Assembly (NCBI RefSeq): GCF_900142825.1
Contig: NZ_FRCH01000002.1
Span: 1 to 64,000 of the forward strand
Source of the DNA: Rhodanobacter sp. OK091
Lineage (GTDB): Bacteria > Pseudomonadota > Gammaproteobacteria > Xanthomonadales > Rhodanobacteraceae
DNA: 64,000 nucleotides
Direction of reading: 5' to 3'
This document shows positions 51,111 through 60,735 of this stretch, piece after piece. The notes under the pieces are model-generated. The model saw nothing but the letters and a program-made list of their open reading frames with translations, searched no databases and had not been told where the DNA came from. The stretch's first letter is position 1. Each line of letters begins with the position of its first letter. The position numbers and the translations under genes were made by a program.

Positions 51111-51770
51111 ATGAAAGTATTGATAGTTGAAGACCAACGGCGTCTGGGGGCGTTTCTCAAACAGGGACTGAGCGAATGTGCTTACACCGTGACCTGGGTG
51201 GGCACTTGCCGTGAGGCGCGCGATGCACTCGCGGAAACCAACTACGACGTCATCATTCTCGATCTGAGCCTGCCGGACGGTGACGGGCTGCATCTGCTTT
51301 CCGAATGGCGCCGGGCCGGTTTCAACGAACCCGTGCTGATCCTCAGTGCACGCGACAGCGTGGAGGACCGCATCAAGGGGCTCGATCTCGGTGCCGATGA
51401 TTATCTGCCGAAACCCTTCAGCTTCGAGGAGCTGCGTGCTCACGTCCGTTCGCTGCTGCGCCGCCAGTCGGCGATCAAGCAAACGGTGATCACGCATCGC
51501 TGCGTGCGACTGGATCTGCTCGGCCACACGGTCAAGCTGAAGGAACAAAACGTCGATCTCACCAGCCGGGAATTCGCGCTGCTCGAAATCTTCATGCAGA
51601 ACGTGGGACGCACGCTTACCCGCTCGTATATCTCCGAAAGGATCTGGCCAGGGCTGGCGGACAACAACCTTCTGGACGTCTATATGAGCCGGCTGCGCAT
51701 GAAACTCGACTCCAATCCGGCCGAGCCGCTGTTCAAGACACTGCGTGGGATCGGTTATCAGCTGGTATGA
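51111..51770 (+). CDS. OmpR-family response regulator
   Basis: 219 residues. Receiver domain with the phosphorylated Asp near residue 51 (VIILDLSLPDG) and Lys101 (LPKPF), then a winged-helix DNA-binding domain (LTSREFALLEIFMQN, VYMSRLRMKLD, LRGIGYQLV). It is coupled to the histidine kinase gene by an ATGA overlap and divergent from the propeller-TonB-MFS run, its probable target. Confidence 0.93.
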   Translation: MKVLIVEDQRRLGAFLKQGLSECAYTVTWVGTCREARDALAETNYDVIILDLSLPDGDGLHLLSEWRRAGFNEPVLILSARDSVEDRIKGLDLGADDYLPKPFSFEELRAHVRSLLRRQSAIKQTVITHRCVRLDLLGHTVKLKEQNVDLTSREFALLEIFMQNVGRTLTRSYISERIWPGLADNNLLDVYMSRLRMKLDSNPAEPLFKTLRGIGYQLV

Positions 51771-53158
51771 AGTCGATCGGTGCGCGCATCACGTTCTGGT
51801 ATGCATTGAGCGCCACGCTGACGGTCGCCGGCCTGTTCATCGCCGGCTACCTGCTTCTGCAGAACTACATCGTCCACGACCTGGATCTTCTGAACGCCAC
51901 CGAGTTCCAGCAGATCAGGGCACGTCTTGGCTCGGACTATCCATCGCTTAATCGCGAAATTATCGAAGAGCGCATACGCCAGACCACGGAATATGCGTCG
52001 GTACTGTTCTACATAAGCATCGATTCACCTAGTCGCGGGAATCTGTTTCGCTCGAAGAACCTGACCGGCAATCCCTTGCCGGATGTACCGAAAAAACATG
52101 TTTTCGAGGGGACCATGCCGGGTGTCGGCGAGCTGCGAATCGCGGAGTTCGTATTGCCTCCGTTCGACGTCAGCATCGGCACGCCCATGGGCCAGGTGCG
52201 GCGAACCATGGTCGCCTACGCCGAGGTGTGCCTTGCCCTGCTCATCGGCATGCTGCTGGCCAGCATTGCGATCGGATTGGGATTGTCCCGCGTGATGCTG
52301 CGCCCGGTTCGCCTGATCGGCGAAACGGCCAACCGCATCCGCTCCGACAACCTGACCGAGCGCATCGCCGTCACCGGTGTCGAAGACGAGATCTCGGATC
52401 TGGCTACCTTGCTCAATCAGATGTTCGATCGCCTGGAATCGTCATTCAACCAGGTGCGCCAGTTCACGGCCGAGGTATCGCACGAGCTGAAGACACCGCT
52501 TTCGCTGGTGAGGCTGCATGCCGAGAAATTGCTGGTCGAAGGGAATCTGAGCCAGGCGCACGAGGAGGCGGTCCTCGTCCAGCTGGACGAACTGGCTCGC
52601 GTGAACCAGATGGTCGATGAGCTGCTGTTCCTCTCGCGTGCCGAAGCGCGGGGGATCCGCATGGATCTCGTGATACAGGATCCCCACCGGTTCTTGCGGA
52701 ATTTCGAGCAGGACGTTCAGGCATTGACCGAGCACCAGGGCTGCCGTTTCGACTGCACCCATCACGGCGAGGGACTGGTCGCTTTCGAAGAGCGCTGGTT
52801 GCGTCAAGTCGTCCTGAATATCCTTACCAATGCGCTAAGGATGTCGCCCTCCGGAGGCCTGATCATGCTGCGCTCGGAACTTGAGGGCAATATCTGGCGG
52901 GTGAGCATCGAGGACGAGGGGCCGGGACTCTCGGACGATCAATACGAACGTGCCTTTGAGCGTTTTGTCCGCTTCAACCAGGTGAACACCGAAGACCGCG
53001 GCAGTGGCCTGGGTCTCGCCATATGCCGCAGCATCATCCAGCTTCACGACGGGCGAATTCACGCCGAATGCGGTACCGGCGGTGTCGGTTTGCGGGTGGT
53101 GTTCGAGATTCCGGCAAGCCGGCGCGATGCTGTCGACAAGGTACATACAGCCTTCTGA
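51767..53158 (+). CDS. sensor histidine kinase
   Basis: 463 residues. Membrane segments at about 8-32 and 148-175 frame a periplasmic sensor of ~115 residues; then HAMP (RPVRLIGETANRIRSDNL), HisKA with His239 in VSHELKTPLSL, and HATPase (NILTNALRMSP, DEGPGL, GSGLGLAICRSI). The periplasmic part has no domain I can name. Pairs with the response regulator before it. Confidence 0.93.
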   Translation: MKSIGARITFWYALSATLTVAGLFIAGYLLLQNYIVHDLDLLNATEFQQIRARLGSDYPSLNREIIEERIRQTTEYASVLFYISIDSPSRGNLFRSKNLTGNPLPDVPKKHVFEGTMPGVGELRIAEFVLPPFDVSIGTPMGQVRRTMVAYAEVCLALLIGMLLASIAIGLGLSRVMLRPVRLIGETANRIRSDNLTERIAVTGVEDEISDLATLLNQMFDRLESSFNQVRQFTAEVSHELKTPLSLVRLHAEKLLVEGNLSQAHEEAVLVQLDELARVNQMVDELLFLSRAEARGIRMDLVIQDPHRFLRNFEQDVQALTEHQGCRFDCTHHGEGLVAFEERWLRQVVLNILTNALRMSPSGGLIMLRSELEGNIWRVSIEDEGPGLSDDQYERAFERFVRFNQVNTEDRGSGLGLAICRSIIQLHDGRIHAECGTGGVGLRVVFEIPASRRDAVDKVHTAF

Positions 53159-53181
53159 TTACCTGCTGGATTCGTGCACGG

Positions 53182-53213
53182 CGCAGGCACCGCACCAAGA
53201 CGCGATGCCTGCG
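53182..53213. terminator. inverted repeat between the kinase gene and BNR protein 1
   Basis: CGCAGGCA (53182-53189) and TGCCTGCG (53206-53213), perfect eight-base arms, 16-base loop, between two convergent genes. Probably a weak bidirectional terminator; there is no T run. Confidence 0.4.
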
Positions 53214-53226
53214 TGGCGTGCCGTCG

Positions 53227-56200
53227 TCACAAGTCGACAGGTCTCTCTCCGGCAGCCTTCAGTTGTGCATTGAGTGCAGCCACGTCGACGCGTTTCAGTT
53301 GCTGCCATGCGTCGAGCGTGCCGCCCAGTGTCTGCGAAAGCGCGGCATACGACGCCTGGGCATCGGTGCTGGGGTCGGCATCGGCGCCATCGACCGCCTG
53401 TTCGAGTTTTGCCAGGTTCATCGACAAGGCGCGCAAGCTGTCGATGCGGTGCGGTGGCGAGGGCATCGAATTGCCCGCATGGGGATGCGCCTCGACGCCG
53501 GACAGATCCGATATCTTGTCCATCAGCGCAGCCATCGATGCTCGCAGGCTGCTATCGGCATGAGCCTCCCGCGCGTCCAGCGTCTTGAGCAGCTTGCCGG
53601 CTTCGGCACTCGCTGCGGAGGTGCGCGTCGAAGCCTCTTCCACCTTGCGCGCCAACTCGAACTCGCGCTGGAAAGCGTCCTGTGAAACGTGCACGCGCGG
53701 GTCGGGCTTCACCAGCAAGGGTTGCCTGTAGCTGTGGCCATCGACGTTGAGCTCGACGGTGTATTGACCCGGCGGTGACCATATGCCTCCACGTTCCGAT
53801 GCTTCGCGGGAAGATGCGGCCGCGGCCGGTTTCGGATAGCGCAGATCCCAGACAAATCGATGCATGCCAGGTGCCGTCGAGAGTCGCATCGGTGTGGGTA
53901 CCCATTCGGGCGCTATTTCCAGCTTGGTCGGGTCCGTTGCCGTGATCGGGTCGGCACTGCTGAAGCTGCGTACCTTGTGGTCCTGCGCGTCGAATACCGT
54001 CAGCGTTACCGCAGCCTTCACCGCTTTCGGCAGCGCGTAGTCGATGACCGCGCCGTCGGGCGGGTTCGCCGCCATCGGCTCGTCTTTCGGGAACGGTGTG
54101 CCGGTGAAGCCCGCAGGGCGCACGCGGATCGCATCGGCGGGTTTGAACAAGGTGACCATGTCCGCGCGCATGCCGCCCAGTTGCCGCAGTGCGCTGACGT
54201 TGTCCATGATCCAGAACCCGCGGCCGTGGGTGGCGATCACGAGGTCGTCGCCGTGCACGTCGATGTCGCGCACCGACGTCATCGGCAAATTCTGCTGCAG
54301 CGGCTGCCAGTGCGCGCCGTCGTCAAATGACGCATACACGCCTTTCTCGGTGCCGGCGTAGAGCAGGCCGCGGCGCAGCGGATCCTCGCGCACCACATTG
54401 ACGAAGCTGTCGCGCGGAATGCCGTTGTCGATGCGCGTCCAATTGATGCCGCCATCGGAGGTGCGATAGAGGTACGGCGTGTCGTCGTCGAGGCGATGGC
54501 GATCCACCGCGAGATACGCGATGTTCGCGTCGAAGTGCGAGGACTCGATGCCGGTCACCTTCGACCACGGCGTGAGCGCCTTCGGCGTCACCTGTTGCCA
54601 GTGCGTGCCGTCGTCGTTGCTGCGCCACACCAGGCCGTCGTCGGTGCCCACCCATAGCGCCTGCGCGGAGAGCGGCGATGGCGCGATGGTGTAGATCACA
54701 CCGCGCTGCTTGTCCGCGTGATTGTCGTCGGCGGCCGTAGTGGCGTCGAGACTCGACGGCGTACCCGCATCCTCGCGGGTGAGGTCGGGACTGATCGGCG
54801 TCCAGTGATCGCCGCCGTCGGCGGTGCGGAACAGCCGCTGGTTGGCGAAGTACAGCACCTTCGTGTCGCGTTTGGAGAAGGTCAGCGGCAACGTCCACGC
54901 GGCGCGATAGTGAGCGGTCGGGTAGGCGAGGGTGGGATCGATATCGCGAACCTGTCCGGTGCGCGCATCGAGCTTGTCGACGGTGCCGCCATAAACGATG
55001 TCGTGGTCATCGGGATCGGGAGCGATCATGCCGCTTTCGCCGCCCGGGGTAATTTCGTGGAACTGCTCCATCGTGATGCCATCGCCGCTGCCGCTACGGC
55101 TGGGCAGTGCGACCGCGCCGGAATCCTGCTGCGCGCCGTAGACCCAGTACGGGAAGCGGTTGTCGGTGCTGACGTGGTAGATCTGCGCCGTCGGCTGGTT
55201 GAGCCAGCTGCTCCACGTGCGGCCGCCGTTGAGCGTGATCAGCGTGCCCTGATCGACACCGAGGATCTGCCGATCGGAGTCGGTCGGGTCGATCCACATC
55301 TGGTGGAAGTCGTCGCCGGTGGGGTCGCCCTTCAGCGCGATGAACTGCTTGCCGCCGTCGTCCGAGCGCAACACGATGGTGTTCATCACGTATACGCGGT
55401 CGGCATTCTTCGGATCCACGGTGAGCCGATTGAAATACCAGCCGCGCTGCCAGATACGCTGGTCGCCGGTAACGTGCTTCCAGTGCGTGCCGCCGTCGTC
55501 GGAGCGATACAGACCGCCTTCACCGCCGGCTGCATCCACCAGCGCATACACGCGATTCGGCTGGTTCGGCGCCAGCGCAATACCGATGCGGCCGGGATGC
55601 ACAGGGAAGCCGTTGCCCTGCAGCTGACTCCAGTGGCTGCCGCCGTCATGCGATACGTACAAGCCGCTGCCCGGTCCGTTCGATGGCGGATACACGCTCC
55701 ATGGTGGACGTCGGGTCTGCCATAGCGCCGCGTAGATCGTGTCCGGATCGCCGGGCTTGAAGGCGAGGTCGATCGCGCCGGTGTCGGCGTCCTTGAACAG
55801 CACCTTGCTCCAGTGCTTGCCGCCGTCGGTGGAACGGAACACGCCACGCTCCGCGTTGGCGCCATACGCATGGCCGAGCGCCGCGGTGAACACCACGTCG
55901 GGATTGCGCGGATCCACCAGCACGCCGGCGATCTGCCGGGTGTCCTCGAGGCCGATATGGGTCCAGTGCTTGCCGGCGTCGATCGACTTGTACATGCCGT
56001 CGCCATGGGCGATGTCCGAACGCATGTCGGCCTCGCCCGTGCCCACATAGATCGTCTTCGGATCGGACGGCGCCAGTGCCAGCGCACCGATCGAGCCCAT
56101 CGGCTGATCGTCGAAGATCGGTTGCCAGGTACGTCCGGCATCCTGTGTGGCCCAGACGCCGCCGTTCACCGCACCGAAGTAGAAATGCCGGCTGTCGCCG

Positions 56201-56355
56201 GCGATGCCCGTCACGGTCAGCACGCGACCGCCGCGGAATGGCCCGATCAGGCGCCAATGCAGGCCTTGATACAGCGATGGATCGACCGCGGCATGCGCCG
56301 TCAGTGCCGTGGAAATTCCGAGAGCAAGCACGGCGAGGCAGCAAGATGGACGCAT
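53227..56355 (-). CDS. large secreted BNR/sortilin-like beta-propeller protein 1
   Basis: 1042 residues. A signal peptide (about 1-22) precedes two long propeller segments made of BNR repeats of the form S.DGG..W (GVFRSTDGGKHWSKVLF, LYRSDDGGTHWKHVT, LFRTADGGDHWTPIS, LYRTSDGGINWTRID, VYASFDDGAHWQPLQ) and, near 110, the signature YVGTGEADMRSDI. A beta-sandwich domain (VTLTVFDAQDHKVRSFS) and a helical tail of about 130 residues end it. Such WD40/YVTN/BNR proteins occur next to TonB receptors and have no proven role. It is the last gene of a leftward run. Confidence 0.85.
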   Translation of the reverse strand: MRPSCCLAVLALGISTALTAHAAVDPSLYQGLHWRLIGPFRGGRVLTVTGIAGDSRHFYFGAVNGGVWATQDAGRTWQPIFDDQPMGSIGALALAPSDPKTIYVGTGEADMRSDIAHGDGMYKSIDAGKHWTHIGLEDTRQIAGVLVDPRNPDVVFTAALGHAYGANAERGVFRSTDGGKHWSKVLFKDADTGAIDLAFKPGDPDTIYAALWQTRRPPWSVYPPSNGPGSGLYVSHDGGSHWSQLQGNGFPVHPGRIGIALAPNQPNRVYALVDAAGGEGGLYRSDDGGTHWKHVTGDQRIWQRGWYFNRLTVDPKNADRVYVMNTIVLRSDDGGKQFIALKGDPTGDDFHQMWIDPTDSDRQILGVDQGTLITLNGGRTWSSWLNQPTAQIYHVSTDNRFPYWVYGAQQDSGAVALPSRSGSGDGITMEQFHEITPGGESGMIAPDPDDHDIVYGGTVDKLDARTGQVRDIDPTLAYPTAHYRAAWTLPLTFSKRDTKVLYFANQRLFRTADGGDHWTPISPDLTREDAGTPSSLDATTAADDNHADKQRGVIYTIAPSPLSAQALWVGTDDGLVWRSNDDGTHWQQVTPKALTPWSKVTGIESSHFDANIAYLAVDRHRLDDDTPYLYRTSDGGINWTRIDNGIPRDSFVNVVREDPLRRGLLYAGTEKGVYASFDDGAHWQPLQQNLPMTSVRDIDVHGDDLVIATHGRGFWIMDNVSALRQLGGMRADMVTLFKPADAIRVRPAGFTGTPFPKDEPMAANPPDGAVIDYALPKAVKAAVTLTVFDAQDHKVRSFSSADPITATDPTKLEIAPEWVPTPMRLSTAPGMHRFVWDLRYPKPAAAASSREASERGGIWSPPGQYTVELNVDGHSYRQPLLVKPDPRVHVSQDAFQREFELARKVEEASTRTSAASAEAGKLLKTLDAREAHADSSLRASMAALMDKISDLSGVEAHPHAGNSMPSPPHRIDSLRALSMNLAKLEQAVDGADADPSTDAQASYAALSQTLGGTLDAWQQLKRVDVAALNAQLKAAGERPVDL

Positions 56356-56510
56356 AGGTGATTCCCGGGGGCAGTCAGGGTTGAAAGTAGTGCGCTACAA
56401 GTGGTGCCGAGATCATGTATGAAAAATACCGCATACGAATCGGAGGCGCCGTGGTGCCCCCGACTCACCCTGCCATCCTGCGTCATCAGCCGGCAGCGAA
56501 CAGCCGATAT

Positions 56511-59500
56511 TCAATCACGCTCCAGTCCCTGCATGGCGGCTTCCAATCCTTCCTTGCTGCCGCCCGCATCGCCATCCTGCTCGGGCATCGACGCGGGGAT
56601 GGTGATCTCCTTGAGGTTCTTCGCCTTCAATGCGGCGTTGGTCCTGGCCAGGTCGCCGGCCTGGAAATCCGCGAAGGATTTCTGCACGTCGCCAAGCTCG
56701 CGGGCAAGCGTGTCGATATAAGTCATCTGATAATCCGACGGGCGGCCTTCGTACGACATGATCGCGCCGTAGAGTTCATCGGTGTGCTCGCGCAGGCGCA
56801 GCTCGCCGGTGATGGCGCCGCCCTCGGTGGTCGCCACGATCTTCTTGCGGATGTCGTTGGCCTTGTCGCCGAGGTCGGCGAGTTGCTTGCGCGTGGCGTC
56901 CTGCGCCGGAAGCGCTGCGGCTTCGGCGTCGGCCGCGGTACGCACGGCATTGATACGGGCGACCAGGTCGCTCATGTCGCCGAACAGCTGCTTGACCCGC
57001 TTCGCGGCATCGAATTGCGCCTCGCGATCGGCCACGCTGAATTTGTCGCGGCGATCCAGGCCGACCGCGAGCTTGGTCTCGAACACGTCTTTGCCCTTGG
57101 TCATGCGCACCGTGTAGGTGCCCGGCACGACGCGCGGCCCCTGGATCGAGTTGCCCGCGATCTGCGCAGCCGGCGGCACGTGCGGCGCCTTGGTCCGCAT
57201 CGACCATTCCACCCGATTGATGCCACGGCGCACGCTGGCCGGAATCGTGTCGACCAGCTCGCCCTTGCTGTCCAGCACGTCGATCTTGAGCTTGCCGAAC
57301 AGATGGCGGCTGCGCTGGTAATAAGTGATGACCGCACCGTCCGACGGATTCTGGCCCACGAACTCGGCATCGCCACCGGGCCAGCCGCCAAACCCGTCGA
57401 TACGCTGCTGGATCGGACGTGACGGCAGGAAGCCCGCCTCGCTGTTCAATACCGCAGGATCGAGCGAGCGCAACGGAGTGATGTCATCGATGATCCAGAT
57501 GCCGCGGCCGTGGGTGGCCAGCACCAGATCCGCATCGCGCGGCTGGAACGCGATATCGCGCACCGCCACGGCGGGGAAGTCGCCGCCCTTGAACTGGGCC
57601 CAGTTCGCGCCGCCGTCGATCGAGATCCACAGGCCGAATTCGGTGCCGGCGAACAGCAGGTCCGGCTTGACGATGTCCTGCCGGATCACGTGCACGTAGC
57701 CGCGCAGGCCCTTGCTGTCGGCGGGCGTCACCAAAGCGGTCCACGACTTGCCGTAGTCGGTGGTCTTGTAGATGTAGGGATGCATGTCGCCGAAGCTGTG
57801 GCGATCGAACGCGACGAAGGCCGTGCCGGCGTCGAACTGGCTCGCTTGCACCCACGACACCCATTCACCGGCGGGAAGGCCTTTGATATTGCCCACGACG
57901 TTGGTCCAGCTCTTGCCGCCGTCGCGGGTGAGCTGCAGGTTGCCGTCATCCGTGCCCGCCCAGATCAGGCCCGCCTGCTTCGGCGATTCGCTGATCGAAT
58001 AAATCGTGGTGTAGGTCTCGGCCGCGGAGTTGTCCACGGTGACGCCGCCGGATTTCTCCTGCTCCTGCTTCTTCGGATCGTTGGTGGTCAGGTCGGGCGA
58101 GATGCGGGCCCAGCTCTGTCCGTGATCGCGCGAACGGAACAGGAACTGCGCACCCATGTAGATCGTGCCCTTCTCGTTCGGGCTCAGGGCGATCGGCGTA
58201 TTCCAGTTCCAGCGCAGCTTCTCGTCGTAGTTCGGCCTGGGCTGGATGTCGCGCGCCTCGTGGGTGCGCCGGTTGACGCGGGTGATGCTGCCGCCTTGCG
58301 TCTCCATGTAGATGTAATCGGTATCCGCCGGATCGTCGAACATCCAGAAGCCGTCGCCGCCGCAATAATTCGTCCACTGCGCGTTGGCGATGCCGCCGGG
58401 ATAGGCCGAGTCGCCGACCCAGCAGGCATTGTCCTGGATGCCGCCGTAGACGCGATACGGATCGGCGTTGTCCAGACTCACATGGTAGAACTGCGACACC
58501 GGCAGGTTGTTGCCTTTCCACCACTTGTCGCCGCCATCCTTCGAATACCACAGGCCACCGTCGTCGCCGACGATGACGCTCTGGGTATTGCGCGGGTCGA
58601 TCCACACCACATGCGAATCGCCGTGGGTGCCTCCGCCGACATTGGAGAAACTCTTGCCGCCGTCGAGGCTCTGGATCAGGCCGAGGTCGGGCTTGAACAG
58701 GCGCTCCGGGTTTTTCGGATCGACGATCAGGCTGGCGAAGTAGAACGGCCGCCAGACCATCAGCTGGCTCTTGTCGCGCCGCTGCCAGGTCTTGCCGCCA
58801 TCATCGGAACGGTACAGCGCCGAAGCTGACGATTCGACCATGGCATAGACGACTGCCGGATTCGACGGCGCCACCGTCACGGCGATACGGCCGAAAGGCT
58901 TTTTGGGAAATCCCTGGTTGGCCTCGGCGGTGACTTCAGTCCACGAGTGTCCACCGTCAGCGGAACGGTAAAGGCCGCTGGCAGATGGCGCGCTCGGCGA
59001 TTCGCCACCGGAGCGGAAGCCCCAGCCCTTGCGGCGAAAATCCCACATGCCGGCGAAGATCACGTTCGGATCTTTCGGATCCATCGACACCGAGGCGCAG
59101 CCGGTGGACAGGTTGCCGCCCTTCAGCACCATGCTCCAGGTCTTGCCGCCGTCGCTGGTCTTGTACAGGCCGCGATCGGCCGAGTCGCTCCACAGCTTGC
59201 CCGGCGAGCAGGCGTACACCGTGTTGCCGTCCCTGGGATCGATAACGATCTTGGCGATGCGTTCGGAACCCTTCAAGCCCATGTTGGTCCAGGTTTCGCC
59301 GCCATCGGTGGACTTGTAGACGCCGTCGCCGATCGAGACCGAATTGCGTGTCCACGACTCGCCGGTACCGACCCACACCGTGTCGTGGTGGGACGGATCG
59401 ATCTGGATGTCACCGATCGACTGCACCGCCTGCTTGTCGAACACCGGCTTGTAAGTCGTACCGCCGTCGTTGGATTTCCACACGCCACCGCTGGCCGCAC

Positions 59501-59738
59501 CGACGTAAATCGTCAGCTTGCCGTCTTTCTCGGGCATCGCCGCGAGCGCCGAAATGCGTCCGCTCATCGTTGCCGAACCGATGTTGCGCGCGTCGAGGCC
59601 GGAGATCACGCCGGCGTCGAACCTGGCTTGCCCCGGCGCTGTGCCGGCGGTTGCCGCCTGCGCGCTGCTGCCGAGTGCAAGCGACAGGGCGAACACGATG
59701 GCGGGCCATGCCGCCTGCTTGCGAGCGAGATGCTTCAT
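56511..59738 (-). CDS. large secreted BNR/sortilin-like beta-propeller protein 2
   Basis: 1075 residues, paralogous to the next gene downstream: signal peptide (about 1-28), BNR repeats (VWKSNDGGTTYKPVF, VYKSTDGGETWTNMG, LYRSADGGHSWTEVT, LYRSDDGGKTWQRRD), the VWVGTGES signature near 118, an Ig-like beta-sandwich (KLKIDVLDSKGELVDTI) and a helical C-terminus (FDAAKRVKQLFGDMSDLV...). Starts with its ATG overlapping the stop of the LolA-like gene (ATGA), so it is translated with it. The function is unknown; a role in binding or cleaving peptides or polysaccharide outside the cytoplasm is conceivable. Confidence 0.85.
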   Translation of the reverse strand: MKHLARKQAAWPAIVFALSLALGSSAQAATAGTAPGQARFDAGVISGLDARNIGSATMSGRISALAAMPEKDGKLTIYVGAASGGVWKSNDGGTTYKPVFDKQAVQSIGDIQIDPSHHDTVWVGTGESWTRNSVSIGDGVYKSTDGGETWTNMGLKGSERIAKIVIDPRDGNTVYACSPGKLWSDSADRGLYKTSDGGKTWSMVLKGGNLSTGCASVSMDPKDPNVIFAGMWDFRRKGWGFRSGGESPSAPSASGLYRSADGGHSWTEVTAEANQGFPKKPFGRIAVTVAPSNPAVVYAMVESSASALYRSDDGGKTWQRRDKSQLMVWRPFYFASLIVDPKNPERLFKPDLGLIQSLDGGKSFSNVGGGTHGDSHVVWIDPRNTQSVIVGDDGGLWYSKDGGDKWWKGNNLPVSQFYHVSLDNADPYRVYGGIQDNACWVGDSAYPGGIANAQWTNYCGGDGFWMFDDPADTDYIYMETQGGSITRVNRRTHEARDIQPRPNYDEKLRWNWNTPIALSPNEKGTIYMGAQFLFRSRDHGQSWARISPDLTTNDPKKQEQEKSGGVTVDNSAAETYTTIYSISESPKQAGLIWAGTDDGNLQLTRDGGKSWTNVVGNIKGLPAGEWVSWVQASQFDAGTAFVAFDRHSFGDMHPYIYKTTDYGKSWTALVTPADSKGLRGYVHVIRQDIVKPDLLFAGTEFGLWISIDGGANWAQFKGGDFPAVAVRDIAFQPRDADLVLATHGRGIWIIDDITPLRSLDPAVLNSEAGFLPSRPIQQRIDGFGGWPGGDAEFVGQNPSDGAVITYYQRSRHLFGKLKIDVLDSKGELVDTIPASVRRGINRVEWSMRTKAPHVPPAAQIAGNSIQGPRVVPGTYTVRMTKGKDVFETKLAVGLDRRDKFSVADREAQFDAAKRVKQLFGDMSDLVARINAVRTAADAEAAALPAQDATRKQLADLGDKANDIRKKIVATTEGGAITGELRLREHTDELYGAIMSYEGRPSDYQMTYIDTLARELGDVQKSFADFQAGDLARTNAALKAKNLKEITIPASMPEQDGDAGGSKEGLEAAMQGLERD

Positions 59739-60502
59739 GGCTTCGCTCCTGCTGCATGCCCAGCGCTAGCCGTGGCGGGGAAGGCGAACAAGGTGTCGTC
59801 CACCGCCACATTGGCGGTGGCTTTCTCGATCGTGATCTGCTGTTTGTTGAACGGGCCGGCGCCCTTGGTATAGGAGGACATCGACAGCGGGAAATAGACG
59901 CCGTCGACTTGTTCGTAATCGCCGTAATCGGTCACTGTCTGCACATGGGTGCCGCGCACGACCTGATCGGTGATCGTGCGTATCTCGAGGAAATGGTCCG
60001 GATCGAGATAGACGTAGTCGATGTCGCCGTTCTTGCGGGTGACCTTGAGCTTGTGCGCTTCCGTGCCGTCGATATCCTCGGTGCCGAGATATTCGAGCTT
60101 GCTGCCCTGCGCCTGCCAGTCGGCCAGCTGGCCGCCGATGGTTGCGTCATCGGCCAGAGCCTTGGCATCGTCATCGGACATTTTCTCGGGATCCCGGCGC
60201 CCCTGGAAGGGCGAGATCTGCCAGGCGTTCCTGCCATCCCATGCTTGAATCTGGGTCAGGCCTTGAAGGGTGGCCTCCATGCGCACGGACTCGGGCGCCT
60301 TCTTGTATTCCACCAGGGTCAGCTCGAACTGGCCGCCCATGCGCAGCTTGCCCTCAAGCTTGAGCGTCTTGATCGCATGGATCTTGGCCAGCCCGCCACG
60401 GGCATCGAGGTTTTTTGCCACCAGCTCATCGGTCGTCAATGCATGCGCGGATGCGCTGACCAGAAGCAACGCAGCCACCGAAAACCATAGTTGTATACGC
60501 AT
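59735..60502 (-). CDS. LolA-like periplasmic outer-membrane lipoprotein-sorting protein
   Basis: 255 residues. Signal peptide (MRIQLWFSVAALLLVSASAHA), then a half-barrel fold with beta strands of the LolA/LolB type (KTLKLEGKLRMGG, LTLVEYKKAPESVRMEA, LKVTRKNGDIDYVYLD, VTDYGDYEQVDGVYFPLSM). Proteins of this family bind lipids or lipidated peptides in the periplasm. The ATG at 60502 has GGAAGG just upstream. It is the first gene of the leftward run with two BNR proteins and is divergent from TonB receptor 3. Confidence 0.8.
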   Translation of the reverse strand: MRIQLWFSVAALLLVSASAHALTTDELVAKNLDARGGLAKIHAIKTLKLEGKLRMGGQFELTLVEYKKAPESVRMEATLQGLTQIQAWDGRNAWQISPFQGRRDPEKMSDDDAKALADDATIGGQLADWQAQGSKLEYLGTEDIDGTEAHKLKVTRKNGDIDYVYLDPDHFLEIRTITDQVVRGTHVQTVTDYGDYEQVDGVYFPLSMSSYTKGAGPFNKQQITIEKATANVAVDDTLFAFPATASAGHAAGAKP

Positions 60503-60735
60503 GAAGCCCTTCCGCTGGAGGAGCCCGCCGCAACGGGACGCATCCGACCGCATGGCGGCCAGCCGAGATGGCGCACGCAACGCCGAACAGCCCCTTGCCT
60601 CGCGCGCGACACAAACCCCGACACTACTACCGTGGCAACCGCCGCACGATGGGACAGAAGTCATGCAACTAAACGCTTGGCCTATGGCGGTGCGCATCCC
60701 GATGCACGATAAAGGACGTTTGCATCGCACCGGGG